Shown: positions 16,139 through 28,256, counted from the stretch's first letter. The stretch: DNA of 64,000 bases from Heracleum sosnowskyi (GCA_030848705.1 CM061243.1:113298674-113362673), one strand, 5' to 3'. Translations and numbers: made by a program. Notes: generated from the letters alone by a model not told the origin.

Positions 16139-18039
16139 TGTTAGGTCCCGAAGTATCGTAGAAGGGGGGGGGGGGTTGAATACGATACTCACTAATTATA
16201 AAAAATTCTTTCGAATCTTTTGCGGATAATTAAACTAGTGTTCTTGTAGTGGGTTCGTGTTCTTGAGGGTGAATAGTAATTCGGACAAGACAATAACAAC
16301 ACGAGATTTTCCAAGAGTTATATTCGACTATAAATCTTGAAGGGGTGCTACACCCAGTAAATAAATTTACCGGCTTCCAAGAACAATTTGTTCTTGCTTC
16401 TACAAAGATTGAACAAATTAAATCCTAAACAATGTTTGTATCTATTTGTTTGTCTAAAGGATTTAATTACCGGAGAAACTTTATAATGGCCCTTAAGATT
16501 GAACAAAGTTTGGGCATTATAACGTTTCCCCGGTGAGAAGTTCAGGTATAAAATAATTGTCTCCTTCTCTGTCTCTCTCTGTATTTCTTCACTTCGTCGA
16601 AGAAGATGAAGAACAGAAGAAGTACTCTTCAATATCTCTTCTGCTTCAATTTGTGTAGACTTGATAGTTTTTTTAAAAAAAACTATCGAACACAACTTTA
16701 AATTGTGTCCACTCAATTCTTCATGCTGTAGAAAGAAAAAACCATCAAAGAAAATCATCTTGATAGTTTTCTAAAAGAAAACTATCGAACCATCCTTTGT
16801 TTCCTTTTTCAAACCACTTTGATGGTTTCTTATAAAGAAACTATCGAATACTCCTTTTTAGTTTTAATAAATTTATAAAATAAACTTTATTTAAATTTAT
16901 AATAAACTTAATTAATAAGTTTAAAATAAATTTATTTAAGTTTATAAAATAAATTCCATAAACTATTAGAGCATTAAAAGTATCGAAGTAGTCAAAAATC
17001 TTGGCCCCAACAAAGCTGAATTGGCTCCAGTGTGAACCCACAAAAAAACTATTGAACAAAAACTATCGAAGCTTTTTGAAAAACCATCGAACCAACCAAA
17101 AACCATCGAAGTGGTTTTTGGCCAACCTTGTCAATCTCCAGTTTAGTACCCAAGGTTTGGTTGGTCAACACTTGAACCTTCAAGTTTCCTTTCTTGCAGT
17201 TCCTTTATTGAGGTTTCAACTTTTGTACACTTAACACCTTTTGACTGAACGATTTTCCTTTTGACAATTTAGCTTCTCATGGTTTTCTTCAACACTGATA
17301 ATTCTTGTTAATCTGCTTGATATTTTCTGGAATTATCATGTCGGACTTCATCAATTCTTTCTGTAGAATAAATGTGTTGATCTTCTTCATATGTGTTGAC
17401 GCCTGGTGCAACTGGTCTGGTTCACAGACGACTAACACTGAATTGAATCTTCACATCTTCATTGCATTCCAATTGATAAGCCGACAGCAGTACAAATTGC
17501 TTCAAACACAGATTGTCAATAAACAACGCACTTTCACTGGAATCCTTCTTGGTACTTAGACAACGTCTTCCTTGGTACTACAATCTTGAATACTTCATTC
17601 TCTGTTCTTCACTGATGCTCGAACATATAAATGAACTTCTGTCAGTGAGTATAACTTCAAGACTGTAGCTATCTTCTTTAACCTTTGTCTTTACCCTGTA
17701 TTCAATTAAACCAGATTCCTATGCTTCAAACACTGTCTATAACACAATCAATGCTAATACACTGAAATCTGCTTGTGGCACTTATACTGAATCTACACAC
17801 CTTCTGAAACCTTGAAAGTCTTCAAACCTTATTCTTCACTGAGGCATGAACATGTTAATGAACTTCTTTCAGCGACCTGTAGTAGACTTCAAAGATCTAT
17901 CTAATGTTTTGATTCTTTGTATTTGCCTTGTATTCATTTCTTCCTGATTTCTGTGTAGGCGTAGTATTATTTACCTGTCCTGTTCTAGTGTTGAGTTATC
18001 ACGTCTTCCTGTTCATACTGCCTTGTGATCTCACCAACA
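16139..18039 (-). repeat. 5' LTR of element B
   Basis: Same length (1901 bp) as the copy at 6471-8371, with only about fifteen visible differences, including G-run length and single-base changes. It contains the same AACTATCGAA motif array and inverted pairs. Followed by the GATGT target duplication at 18040-18044. Confidence 0.95.
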
Positions 18040-18044
18040 GATGT

Positions 18045-20298
18045 CCTTGCCATGGTGTTTGTAGAAAAGTGTCTTGTCCACAACTCCTCTAGTAAACTGA
18101 TTTTCCAAAAGAAAAGTGGAAAGTGTGTCATACCAAGCCCTGGGTGCTTGCTTTAGTCCATACAAAGCTTTGAAGAGTTTGTATACAAAATCATACATTT
18201 CAGCATCCTCAAACCCTGGTGGCTGTTCATCATACACTTCTTCTTCCAACTCTCCATTTAGGAAGGCACTTTTGACATCCATCTGAAATACTTTGAAGTT
18301 GCAGTGTGCAGCATAGGCTAGAAAGATTCTTATAGCTTCAAGTCTTGCAACAGGTGCAAATGTCTCATCATAATCTATTCCTTCCTGTTGACAGTAACCC
18401 TTAGCCACTAGCCTTGCTTTGTTTCTTGTCACTGATCCATTTTCATCAAGCTTGTTTCTGAAAACCCATTTGGTCTCAATGACTGACTTTCCCTTAGGTC
18501 TTGGAACCAACTTCCATACATTGTTTCTTTCAAACTGATTTAGCTCTTCTTGCATGGCTATCACCCAGTCAGAATCCAACAATGCTTCATCAGTTGTCTT
18601 GGGTTCCATTTGAGACAGGAAGCATGAAAACATGCTGTCAGCATAGACTTTGTTCCTTGTCCTCACTCCAGAAGTAGGGTCACCAATGATAAGGTCATTT
18701 GTGTGATCCTTGTTCCACTTGGTGATTCTGGGCAAGCTACTTGATTGTACAGGAACAGTTGCTTCAGTTTGTTGAGTTGAATGCTCACCAATCCCATTGT
18801 CTTCACCATGTTCTTCATTGTCTCCAGAGTCATCATTGTTATGAATGTAAGAGGTTATGGTCTTTGACTGAGCTGGAGTTTGGTTGACAGTAGTGGTATT
18901 GACAGTATCTTTATCAACTTCAACACTTTGAGTGAAGCTAGGCTCTTCATTAACAATTTCCTCAGTTTCCAGGTATCCTTGATTCTCAAATCTGAAAGTC
19001 TGCATCTTTCCTTCTTCATGCAGTCGTGGAAACTTGGTTTCATCAAATGTGACATTTACACTCTCTTCAATAATCCTGTGTTCCATAACATAAACTCTGT
19101 AGGCAGTCCTTTCTGTGCTGTAACCCATGAATAGTCCTTCAAATGCCTTAGTGTCAAATTTTCCTTTCTTCTCATGGTTATCCTTCATCATAAAGCATTT
19201 ACTCCCAAACACATGAAAATATTTGACAGTAGGTTTCTTCCCAGTTAGCAGACAGTAAGGTGTACTTGCATGAGTTTTGTTAATCATGGTTCTGTTTTGA
19301 GTATAACAAGCTGTGTTGATAGCTTCAGCCCAGAAATATGTTGGCAGTTTGGCATCATGCAACATAGTTCTAGCTGCTTCAATGAGAGTCCTGTTCTTTC
19401 TTTCTACAACTCCATTCTGCTGTGGAGTCCTTGCAGCAGAGAATTGTTGTACAATTCCTTCATCTTTACAGAAATTTCCAAGTGTGGCATTTCTGAATTC
19501 TGTACCATTGTCACTCCTCAAGATTTGAACTTTTGAGTTTGGAGTTCTATCAAGAACTCTGACTTGATCAATAATCACTTGAGCAGCTTCATCTTTGGAT
19601 TCAAGAAACTTCACCCAAGTGTACCTTGAGTAATCATCCACCATTACTAAGGCATATCTCTTTTTGGCCATAGATGGTACATTGACTGGTCCAAAAAGAT
19701 CCATATGAATCAACTTGAGTGCTTCTATGTTGGTGTTCATTTGCTTGGACTTGTGAACAACTCTCCTTAGTTTGCCCATTTGACAATCTCCACACAGTCC
19801 TTCTTGACAGAATTCCTGTTGGGGCAAACCTCTCACTAACTCCTTCTTCATCAAAATATTCATTGTTTTGAAGTTGAGATGTGAGAGCTTCCTGTGCCAA
19901 AGCATACTGTCACCAACAGTTGCTTTACTGTAGAAACAGTAAACTTTATCCTTCTTTGTTGAGTTTAAGTCAGCAACAAACAAGCTTCCTTTTCTAACCC
20001 CTTTTAGAGAGAGGCTTCCATCCTTCTTGTGATAGATGTTACACAACATCATATCAAAATCAACCTTGAATCCCCTGTCACTGAATTGGCTGACACTGAG
20101 TAGATTGTGCTTCAATCCATCCACAAGAGCAATATCTTCAATGACAACATTTCCAATTTCCAAACAGCCATATCCCACTGTGTAACCCTTGCTGTTGTCT
20201 CCAAAGGTTATGATTGGGCCAGCTTTCTCTACATAGTGTGATAGCAGGGCTTTATCACCTGTCATGTGTCTTGAGCAACCACTGTCAATGATCCACAT
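18045..20298 (-). pseudogene. Element A pol, N-terminal part (protease, integrase, RT start)
   Basis: Begins MWIIDSGCSRHMTG, the copia aspartic protease site. The pre-integrase zinc motif follows (WHRKLSH at about residue 134, CGDC near 169). The integrase triad is D200 (HMDLFGP), D263 (RSDNGTEF) and E299 (VVERKNR), with exactly 35 residues between the last two. RT begins around residue 590 (WVFRNKLDENG, KARLVAKGY, FQMDVKSAFLNGE). The frame runs to the B insertion at 18044 and continues in phase at 6470, giving about 1065 codons in the uninterrupted gene. The gag stop and a second in-frame stop precede it, so pol needs its own expression mechanism. Confidence 0.95.
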
Positions 20299-20337
20299 GA
20301 CTTGATCTTTCTTCTTGCCCTACAAAACAGAATGTAT

Positions 20338-22956
20338 TTAAGATGCATATGGTACCCAATCCTTGTTGGGTCCTGCAGTTTTAGTGTCTCCTGAGTTTCT
20401 TCCAGTCATAAAATCACACACATCATCAATGATCTCCTGTTTGACTTCTCTTTTCACCCACTTAGGTTTAGAATTGGACTTGATCCTTTTCTTAGTGGAT
20501 GAGGCCTTTTTGCTGTTGCCAGCAGGCTCAGAAGTCTCAACAGTGTGCATGTATGAACATTTTTCAGTAGTGAGAATAGGTAAGTTAAAGCATGTACTCA
20601 TGGCAGTGATCTTGCATGGCATACATTCAATGTTATTACAGACACTCATAGTTCTATGCATAAGAGGGGTTCTGTGTAAGTTACCATTGAGTTCAGTAGC
20701 ATTGATCTTATCATCAATTGGGTTCTTACAAACGTGTGTTAAATGATGTGAAGATCCACAGTTATTGCATAGTTTCCTAGAAGCACCTCCAACATTAGTG
20801 TATCCATTTCCTTTATTGACACCTACATTACCATTCCTATTCTTAGACTTGGGAGTTACTGGATTTACAGTGTGTTCAGAAGTTGCTGTCGAACTTTCCT
20901 TGACAGTACCTTTTATTCCAACTGTCTTGACAGAAGGTTTGGAAGCTACTGTCTTGGAACCATTCTTGACAGCATCTTTGGAAGATACTGTCTTGCCAAC
21001 TGTGACAGCATCTTTTGAACTTACTGTCTGATTGCTTGGTAAGTTTACTGTCTTGGGGATTGTGACAATATCCTTTCCATCCTTGAATGTGCTGTCAACA
21101 CCTTCATCCTCATCAAGAATTTCTTGTTTGATGAGCATGGCTTCTTCATCAAACTCAATTTCTGTAGCTTTGAAAATAGGAGTTTTAACCTTCTTGAGAA
21201 TGGTGGGTTTGACAACAGCATTTCCAGAACAATCTTGAATCACAGTTTCCTTTCCAGGTCTCCTACCATAAGAAAAACCTATACCAACTGTCTGATTTTC
21301 TGTATGCTTATCATTGTAATCCTGAACTATCTTAGATGAGTTTTTATAAGCCTTGATCTTGAATTCATTTTCAGCAATCTCATTCCTCAGGAATTCCTCA
21401 ACTTCTTTAGCACATTTTAATTCATTTTTAAATTTTGCATTCTCCTGAGCTAAAGAGTCTAGTGAACTGGTCTTGAAAACAAGAGATTCATTTTCAGACT
21501 TTAGTGTTTCATTTAGGTTACTCAGCCTAGTGATTTCCTCATTAGCAGCAGATAAGCTAGTATAGACATTGAACATTTCAGCACTTAAGTCTTTAATGGG
21601 TTTCTTATACTCATCAATGGACATATCAAGTAAGACAAGTGAAGGTACCTGACTTGAAGATGTTGATGTTACTTCATCAGTGCTAGCCATGAGAGCTAGG
21701 TTGACATATTCTTCTTCATCTTCATCATCAGACTCATCCCAACACTTTCCTTCAACCACATAGGCTCTACCTTGATTCTTCTTAGAGTATCCACCAGTTC
21801 CTTTCTCAAATCTTTGAACCTGTTTGGGTCTTTTGCATTCAGTAGCAAAATGACCAGGTTCACCACAGTTGTAACACTTGAATTTAGACTTATCCACAAA
21901 TCCAGTCTTGTATCCTCATTTGGATGAGCTTCCCACAGCAGCCTTTGATGAGCTTCCCTTGGTGAACTTGGATGCTTGGCCTTGGGGCCTGAATGACCTA
22001 TCCTTCTTGAACCTAAAGTTCTTGAACTTTTTAGCCATGTAGGCCATAGTAGGATTGTCCATGCTTTCCAGTTCCTCCATTGTGTAGAAGTCTCCATCTT
22101 CCACATCCTTGAGCTGTAGTACTACTTTCTCATCATCTTCAACAACCTCTTCTATCTTCAAGGATTGTACAGGGGTTGGTTGTGTGATTTGTAGTACTTC
22201 ACTTGGTTGTGTGATCCTTGGCACATGTGCTACTAGGGCACTTGACATATTGGCCATCTTGTTCCTTGTTCCACTCTGTATGGCTCTCTTTTGAAAGAGT
22301 TCAAGTTCATAGGATTTCAGAATGCCATAAAGTGTCTCAAAGGTTATATTGTTGAGATCTCTTCCTTCTCGTATGGCTGTTGTCTTGTGTTCAAAGTGAT
22401 CAGGTAGTGTAAGCAGGAACTTGACATTTAATTCTTTCCTGTCATAGTACTTGCCATGTATCTGTAGTTCAGTTAAGAGCTTACTGAACCTTTCAAACAT
22501 GGAAGTTAAGTCTTCACCAGGCTTGGCCATGAATGCCTCATATTGTGATATCAGTATTTGCCTTTGATTGCCCTTAACTTCTTCACTTCCTTCACATAGT
22601 AAAGCTAACCTGATCCACATCTCCTTGACAGATGTGCAGCTTATCACACTTCCACACATGGCTTTATCCAACTTGAGATAATCGAGCAAGATGAGTTGCA
22701 AGTGATCATCTAGCACCATTTTCTCCTTCTCAGGTTCCAAAAATTCAGAGGGATCTTTGGGAACCCAATGTGCAGGAATGACTTCACCATTTACTGATGT
22801 GGCTTCAATTTCCTTCCTTGGAATGAAAGGACCATTCTCGAGAATACCTGGGTATAGTGGATTCACAGCTTTGATAAACAACAAGATCTTTCTTTTCCAA
22901 ATGCTGTAGTTCTCTTTATCAAAAGCTGGGATCTTGATACTGTTTGATTTCTGCAT
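20338..22956 (-). pseudogene. Element A gag, one premature stop
   Basis: I place the start at 22956 (MQKSNSIKIPAFDKENYS), because this matches the gag start of element C; the open frame also extends upstream into the LTR. The N-terminal half is the copia capsid-like domain (UBN2 type). A TGA at 21916-21918 interrupts the frame shortly before the zinc knuckle KCYNCGEPGHFATEC (CX2CX4HX4C). A second Cys/His cluster (CNNCGSSHHLTHVC) lies near the C-terminus. Between them the protein contains about ten Thr-Val or Ala-Val dipeptides encoded by ACTGTC/GCTGTC (21080-20880), the motif also found in the LTR. Total length would be about 872 codons. Confidence 0.92.
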
Positions 22957-22992
22957 TGTCGTCGTGATCTCAGATATGTATGTTAATTTGAA

Positions 22993-23005
22993 CGCTCTGA
23001 TACCA
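22993..23005 (-). other. Primer binding site of element A
   Basis: The minus strand reads TGGTATCAGAGCG two bases inside the 5' LTR, matching the complement of plant initiator tRNA-Met. Confidence 0.9.
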
Positions 23006-23007
23006 GT

Positions 23008-24064
23008 TGTTGGTCCTCGTGTATTGCAGAAGGGGGGGGGGGTGAATGCAATACTGATAAAATTCAATCTCAGTTTCAACAACCAAAACTAAGATTTAAT
23101 GTTATCAATAATATGTATGCATTCACAAACAGTATAATCGAGAAGACATGATTCACAAAATAAATGTTTTATTTATTTTGCAAAGTGTTGCTACAACCTC
23201 AAGAGAGAATTCTTGAGCTTCGGTTTTTCTTCAAGACACTTGCTTGTCTTCGTTACATACCTAGAATGAATTAATAGTCTAAGTATAAAACTAATCCTAT
23301 CACTTTCAACACGGGTCTGTGAAGCTGCTGTCATTATCAAGTGGCAGCTTCTTACAAAGTGTCTACCCATGTGACTTTCCTAAATTGCTAACAATGTCAG
23401 ATATACATTACAAAGAAAGCAACCTAGATTCATTCTATTTCTAGCTAAAACAATTCAGCAAATAGAGACTTGACCTTGCTCTTAAATTGATTCACTTTTG
23501 TTTGCAGTGCTTGAAGCTTCTGTCGTAGTCTTGCAGACTTGGTGCAGCTTAGGGATACTGCAACACGCCTGTTTCTTGAACATTGAAACTGTCACGGGAT
23601 TTGACTGAGAAAGATACCTAGAACAAGGATCTTTCTCGAGACAGTTACTTTTTCCGCAAAGCTTGCTGTCACAGGAATGTGCTTTTGGTGACAGTAGGAG
23701 TTCCCCGCATAGTGTGTTGTCGTGGTTTCCAAACTTACTGTCGAGGGCTAAAGTTGTTGTCGCGTAGTCTTCCGCCAATGTTGCTGTCAGAGTGAATATG
23801 CTGTCTTGACTTGCAACATTCTGTCTTCTTGTAATCTTACTGTCAATGCTTATGACAGTAACCTTTATTCATGATGTCATCTAATATGCATTCTTTGAGG
23901 CTTGAACACAAAAAGTGAACTTCTTCCAAATTACACAATTAAAATAACATTGCATACTGATTACAAGAACATACTTTGGCTGTGACAGTATGTTCTACTT
24001 AATGAAAACATTAAGTATATACAAAGTTAATTTGTTCCTATGCTATCACCCATAAATCCCAACA
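23008..24064 (-). repeat. 5' LTR of element A
   Basis: Starts TGTTGGTCCTCG and ends AAATCCCAACA. A G-run followed by TGAATGCAATAC lies about 30 bp from the start. GACAGTA/TGCTGTCA motifs are scattered over 23320-23990, at least a dozen in both orientations. Followed by AGTAC, the presumed target duplication. The partner LTR is outside the window. Confidence 0.9.
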
Positions 24065-25886
24065 AGTACCTCTTTCCAGGTAGGCCCTGATCGGAGTCAT
24101 CTAGTTGATGCCTTGGTGGATTTCCATGCATTGCTGCTTGTCGATTGAGGGGATCTTTATCTCAGTTAAGTAGATGGACCCTGTGAGATTATGTGTTTCT
24201 GCCGAAGCCAGTCTGGACAATGCATCGGTTCGGCAATTGTCTTCTCTCCCCACTTGGCTCAACTCGAAGGATTCGAATGAGACCGATGAGTCCTTCACCT
24301 TTGTGGCATAGGCCTTGATTCGGGGTTCCCTTTGTTCGTATTCTCCTGAAAAATGTTTCACCACTAACATAGAACACTGAATGCTCTTAAATTTCTTACC
24401 TCGAGATTCTTAGCCAGGTTTAATCCGGCTAGCAATGCTTCATACTCGGCCTCGTTATTGGTTAACGAGAAAGTGAATCTTATCGCCTGACAAATCTCGA
24501 AGCCATCTGGGCTGGAAAGAATTAAACCGGCCCCCCATTTTTATCCGGCGACTAACCCATCTACGAACAACTTCCACTTGCCTGGTGACTGAATCAACTG
24601 CTCTTCGGGAGCCAGGTCCTTCGGTCCTGAAAAATAGCATTTGACCATGAAGTCCACCAATGCTTGTGCCTTGATAGATGTTCTGGGGATGTATTCCAAA
24701 TCATACTCCCCCAACTCGATGGACCATGCCACCACTCTTCCGGACGCCTCCGGCCTTGTCAAAATCTTCTTCAGAGGTTGATCGGTTATGATTTGCACCG
24801 TTCGCCCTTGAAAGTAATGACGTAGCTTTCGAGTCGCCATTATAAGGCAATATGTGAACTTTTCTGCATTTGGATACCTTGTTTCCGCATCTTTCAACAT
24901 GTGGGACACATAGAACACTGGGTGTTGAGAACCTTCATGCTCTTTCACTAATACTGCTCCAAGTGTTCGGTCGCTCACCGCTAAGTATAGCTGTAATGTT
25001 TCCTTCGGATCTGGCCTAATCAAGAGAGGCGCCTTGGTGAGATATTCCTTCACATCTTCAAATGCTTTCTGGCACTTTGGCCCCCATTCAAAATTCTTCG
25101 ATCCCCGGAGTGCTTCAAAGAAAGGGAGGGCTTTTTCTGCTGATCTGGAAATGAATCTTCGCAGGGCGGCCATTCGACCGGTCAATTTCTGTACACCGCC
25201 CATTCGACCGATCAATTTTTGTACATCCCGAACTGTCTTCGGCTGTTCCATGTCGATTACAGCTTGTATCTTCTCCGGGTTTGCCTCAATCCCTCGGGCG
25301 CTGACCATGTACCCCAAGAACTTTCCACTGGATACTCCGAATGTACACTTGTTCGGATTAATCTTCCTGTTATGCTTCCTCAATGTTTCGAAACACTCTT
25401 TGAGGTCCTCCATGTGGTCTTCGAACTGTGACTTAACAATCATGTCATCTACATAGCATTCCATATTTCTTCCGATTTGTTTGTGAAAGATCCTGTTGAC
25501 CACTCTCTGGAATGTGGCCCCTGCATTTTGATGTAGGCGTATGTCCCTTTCGGGGTGATGAATGTTGTCTTCAGAATATCCTCGACATTCATTGCTATCT
25601 GGTGGTATCCTGAAAAAGCGTCCAAAAAACTAAGTACCTGATATCCTGCCATGGCGTCTGTCAGCTGGTCAATGCTAGGTAACGGGTAGTGGTCCTTCGG
25701 ACAAGCTTTGTTCAAGTCGGTGTAGTCAATGCACATTTGCCACATGTTGTTTGCTTTCTTTACTACTATTACATTAGCTAGCCAGTCTGGGTACTCAATT
25801 TCCTTGATGAATTTTGCTTCTAACAACTTCTCCACTTCGGCTTCGATGATTTTTTGTCTTTCCATGGCGAAAGTCCTCTTTCTTTG
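24065..25886 (-). pseudogene. Element D RT and RNase H
   Basis: RT begins in MERQKIIEAEVEKLL and keeps the NLNK-like and FLDAFSGYHQI blocks. A small deletion and frameshift near 25515 removes the usual PFGLxNA segment. The frame then resumes with the catalytic ECYVDDMIVKS (about 25460-25430). RNase H follows, with FYVSHMLKDAE and ITDQPLKKIL in the tether and GFEICQAIRFTF and NNEAEYEALLAG in the second, Tat-type RNase H. Stops occur at 24541 and 24101, and a frameshift lies near 24370. At 24065 the frame is cut by element A. Not functional. Confidence 0.9.
25171..25230. repeat. 30-bp in-frame tandem duplication in RT of element D
   Basis: Two 30-bp units (25171-25200 and 25201-25230) differing at a few positions. 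The minus strand reads VQKLIGRMGG then VQKLTGRMAA, doubling a segment that is single in related gypsy RTs. Confidence 0.85.
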
Positions 25887-26823
25887 CTATACCGGTTTGG
25901 CCTCGGGCTTAACATTGAGACAATGCTTTGCCGTCTTTGGATCCAAACCAGGCATATCCTCGGGCCCCCATATGAAGACATCGTGGTATTGCCTTACTAC
26001 TTCAATCACTTTCTTTTTTAGATAGGGCTCCATATTTTTCCCAATTCGAACCATCCTCCCCGAATAACCTGCATAAAGTTCCACTTCCTCGGTTTCTGCT
26101 GCTGGTTCGGCAATTGGGCTGGATAGGTCTGCTCTAAACTTTTCTAACTCGATGTTCATGGTTTGGCGACCTCCGCTAGACTCGCCTTCAGTCCTTTTTC
26201 TTTTACCCCCTTCGGGCAGTTCAAAATCCTGATCCTTCTCCAGATCGTCCAGCATAATGATTCGGGCAGTCTTTTGGTCGCCTCTCATCTCACCAATACC
26301 ATGTTCGGTCGGGAATTTTAGCTTGAGATGAGGAATTGACGCCACCACCTGGAAGGATGTAAGGGCTAGCCTTCTGAGAATTGCATTGCAGGGGCTCTCC
26401 ACCCGAACCACATAGAATTTGACATGTTTTTCCACAGTATATGGAGCTTTGCCCAAAAGAACAGATAGAGTGATAGTACCTTCAATAGGGACATGCTGAT
26501 TGCCAAAACCATACAGGGGGCTTCGTGGCAAGGCTCCAGTTGTTCGCCTCCCAGGTTCATTTTGCTTTAAGTCCGATGATACAGAATGTTCACCGAACTT
26601 CCTCCATCCACCAGTGCTTTTCATACTTTGTTTTGCCCGATCACCGGGTTGATGAGCAAAGGGTCTTCGTGAGGCCAAATCACATCTTCGTAATCGTCCT
26701 CGGTGAACATGATCGGTATCGCCTGCTTGGCCGACTGAAACTGGTACAAATTGTAAACCTACTTTGCGTACCTTTTCTTTGCCGTTTTACTATCTCGCCC
26801 CAAGGTGCTCCCATCGGAGATTG
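25887..26823 (-). pseudogene. Element D protease and RT linker
   Basis: The minus strand carries a VDGGSSVNIL block, the aspartic-protease-like active site typical of Tat-type gypsy elements, with a TGA at 26621-26623 a few codons before it. The frame continues through the protease (LGKAPYTVEKHVKF, SPCNAILRR) into a Glu-rich linker and GPEDMPGLDPKTAKHCLNV, which precedes RT. A TAG at 25887-25889 interrupts the join to RT in the same frame. The right edge is cut by element C. Confidence 0.85.
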
Positions 26824-28102
26824 TGTTAGAAATGAATACTACTAGAAACTAGACAGAGGGGGGTGAATGGATAGTTTGATATATTTTTCGATTCTTGATA
26901 ACTGAGTAACAGACTGTATATGATTATGATATGTAATATGCAGAAAGTAAATAACACACACAATCACTTTAATCTACTTTGTATAAGCAAATTAAATACT
27001 ACAGCTTTCTAAGAAATTCACAATCGAATTTCTGGCTTCTAAACAAGAACAGTTTGAACTTGCTTGCTTACAGAGAAAAGAGCTTAGCAAATAACTATGT
27101 GTATCTCTCTTACAGCTAACAATAGGGTGTGCATCATATATATAAGCCCTATACAAACTAGTGCACACACCTATTTTTACACAGTTACCCCTTGCTGAAA
27201 GTCCAACTTGTTCTGCCATAAGACGTTAACTGTGTCAGGAAGGACCACCTGCTTTTCGGAGTCTTTCCCGTTTCTGTAGCTGCTTGTCTCTTATCTTTCT
27301 CTCCAAGTTTAGCTGTAGATTTGCCATCTGTTCTTTGGACCACCTTGCCAGAACAAATGCTTCAGTATTTGTCTCTTTTGATTCTTGGTTCTGTACCTTG
27401 ATTTGTCTTGTTATAAACGGCTAAGTGTTGATATCGTGAACTCCACTTCATTCCTGACTTCGCGATCTCACTTGTGAGGACTTCGCGATATAGCCTTTGA
27501 CGACTTTGCGACATAGGTCATTTGAAGACTATGCGACATAGTTCATTTGAAGACTATGCGACATAGTTCATTTGAAGACTATGCGACATAGTTCATTTGA
27601 AGACTATGCGACATAGTTCATTTGAAGACTTCACGATCTAGGCTCCTTTGACTTTGCTGACTTCAACACTTCACGACATGTGTCTTGAGGACTTCTCGAC
27701 ATAGTACAAAATGGACTATGCGATATAGTACTTCACGACATGGATATTGGTGACTTCACGACATAGCTTTCTTCTGACTTTGCTATATAATGCCTTAGAC
27801 AAATTTCTGCAACTTATTTCTTCATAGCCTTATTTATCTCTATCCTGCTGCATGAACACTTCTGAACTTCTACCAGGATAATTATTCAATGGCCTATATA
27901 CAATCTAGATGCAAGAAACTTTACTAAGCTCATTATACCTTTGAGCATTCATGATCAAGCTAATGTTCATGAGAACAAGACAAGTACATTTAGAGACCTA
28001 TACTATATCCCAGTGATAGAAATCACTAGGTCATGCAATGTGACATAGTCACATAGTGTAGGCTTGTTAATAGTGGTATTCAGGCATGTCTTGAGCCTAA
28101 CA
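26824..28102 (-). repeat. 3' LTR of element C
   Basis: Starts TGTTAGAAATG and ends GAGCCTAACA, 1279 bp. A GGGGGGTGAATGG block lies about 35 bp from the edge. Motifs of the type GACTTCGCGATATAG and GACTATGCGACATAG run through 27437-27790. It is 105 bp longer than the other LTR because of one extra 25-bp repeat and an 80-bp segment. Confidence 0.95.
27502..27626. repeat. 25-bp tandem repeat in the 3' LTR of element C
   Basis: One variant unit (27502-27526) followed by four identical 25-bp units, each starting GACTATGCGACATAG. The 5' LTR has three identical units (40165-40239). The unit contains the family motif. Confidence 0.95.
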
Positions 28103-28256
28103 ATCTCCCCCAAATTGTGAGTAAGACCCTTAGGCACAATTTCATGTCTGATAACAAGCCTAACTAACATAAAAAGAACAGATATAAAGAAGATACAGTT
28201 AAGCACAGAGTTTGATAACAACTTGGAATTTTAGGCTTACAGAATTTTTCCTTGAG
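28103..28256 (-). other. Polypurine tract of element C
   Basis: Next to the 3' LTR the minus strand reads TTTGGGGGAGAT (28103-28114), a good second-strand primer. The remaining sequence up to the end of the third-ORF frame holds nothing recognisable. Confidence 0.8.

Larger units (their letters stand above)
6471..18039 (-). mobile_element. Ty1/copia element B, complete ends but decayed interior
   Basis: An 11.6 kb element with two 1901-bp LTRs starting TG and ending CA, flanked by a perfect GATGT duplication (6466-6470 and 18040-18044). It lies inside the pol gene of element A in the same orientation. The internal order on the minus strand is primer site, gag remnant, integrase-containing pol remnant, unrecognisable RT/RNase H, motif array, third-ORF remnant and polypurine tract. 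The LTRs differ at only about fifteen sites that I could spot, while the coding interior is full of stops. It was therefore probably non-autonomous when it moved. Confidence 0.93.

Noticed and set aside
20363..21339. Plus-strand open stretches opposite gag of element A
   Set aside because: Shadows of the minus-strand gag; hydrophobic, no domain, no conservation with C.
24541..25865. RT with YVDD as a possible endogenous pararetrovirus
   Set aside because: Tat-type RNase H, LTR, primer site and gag of a Ty3/gypsy element surround it; no movement or coat protein seen.
27502..27626. Regular 25-bp repeats as a possible CRISPR array
   Set aside because: Units are directly adjacent with no spacers, inside an LTR of a plant retrotransposon.
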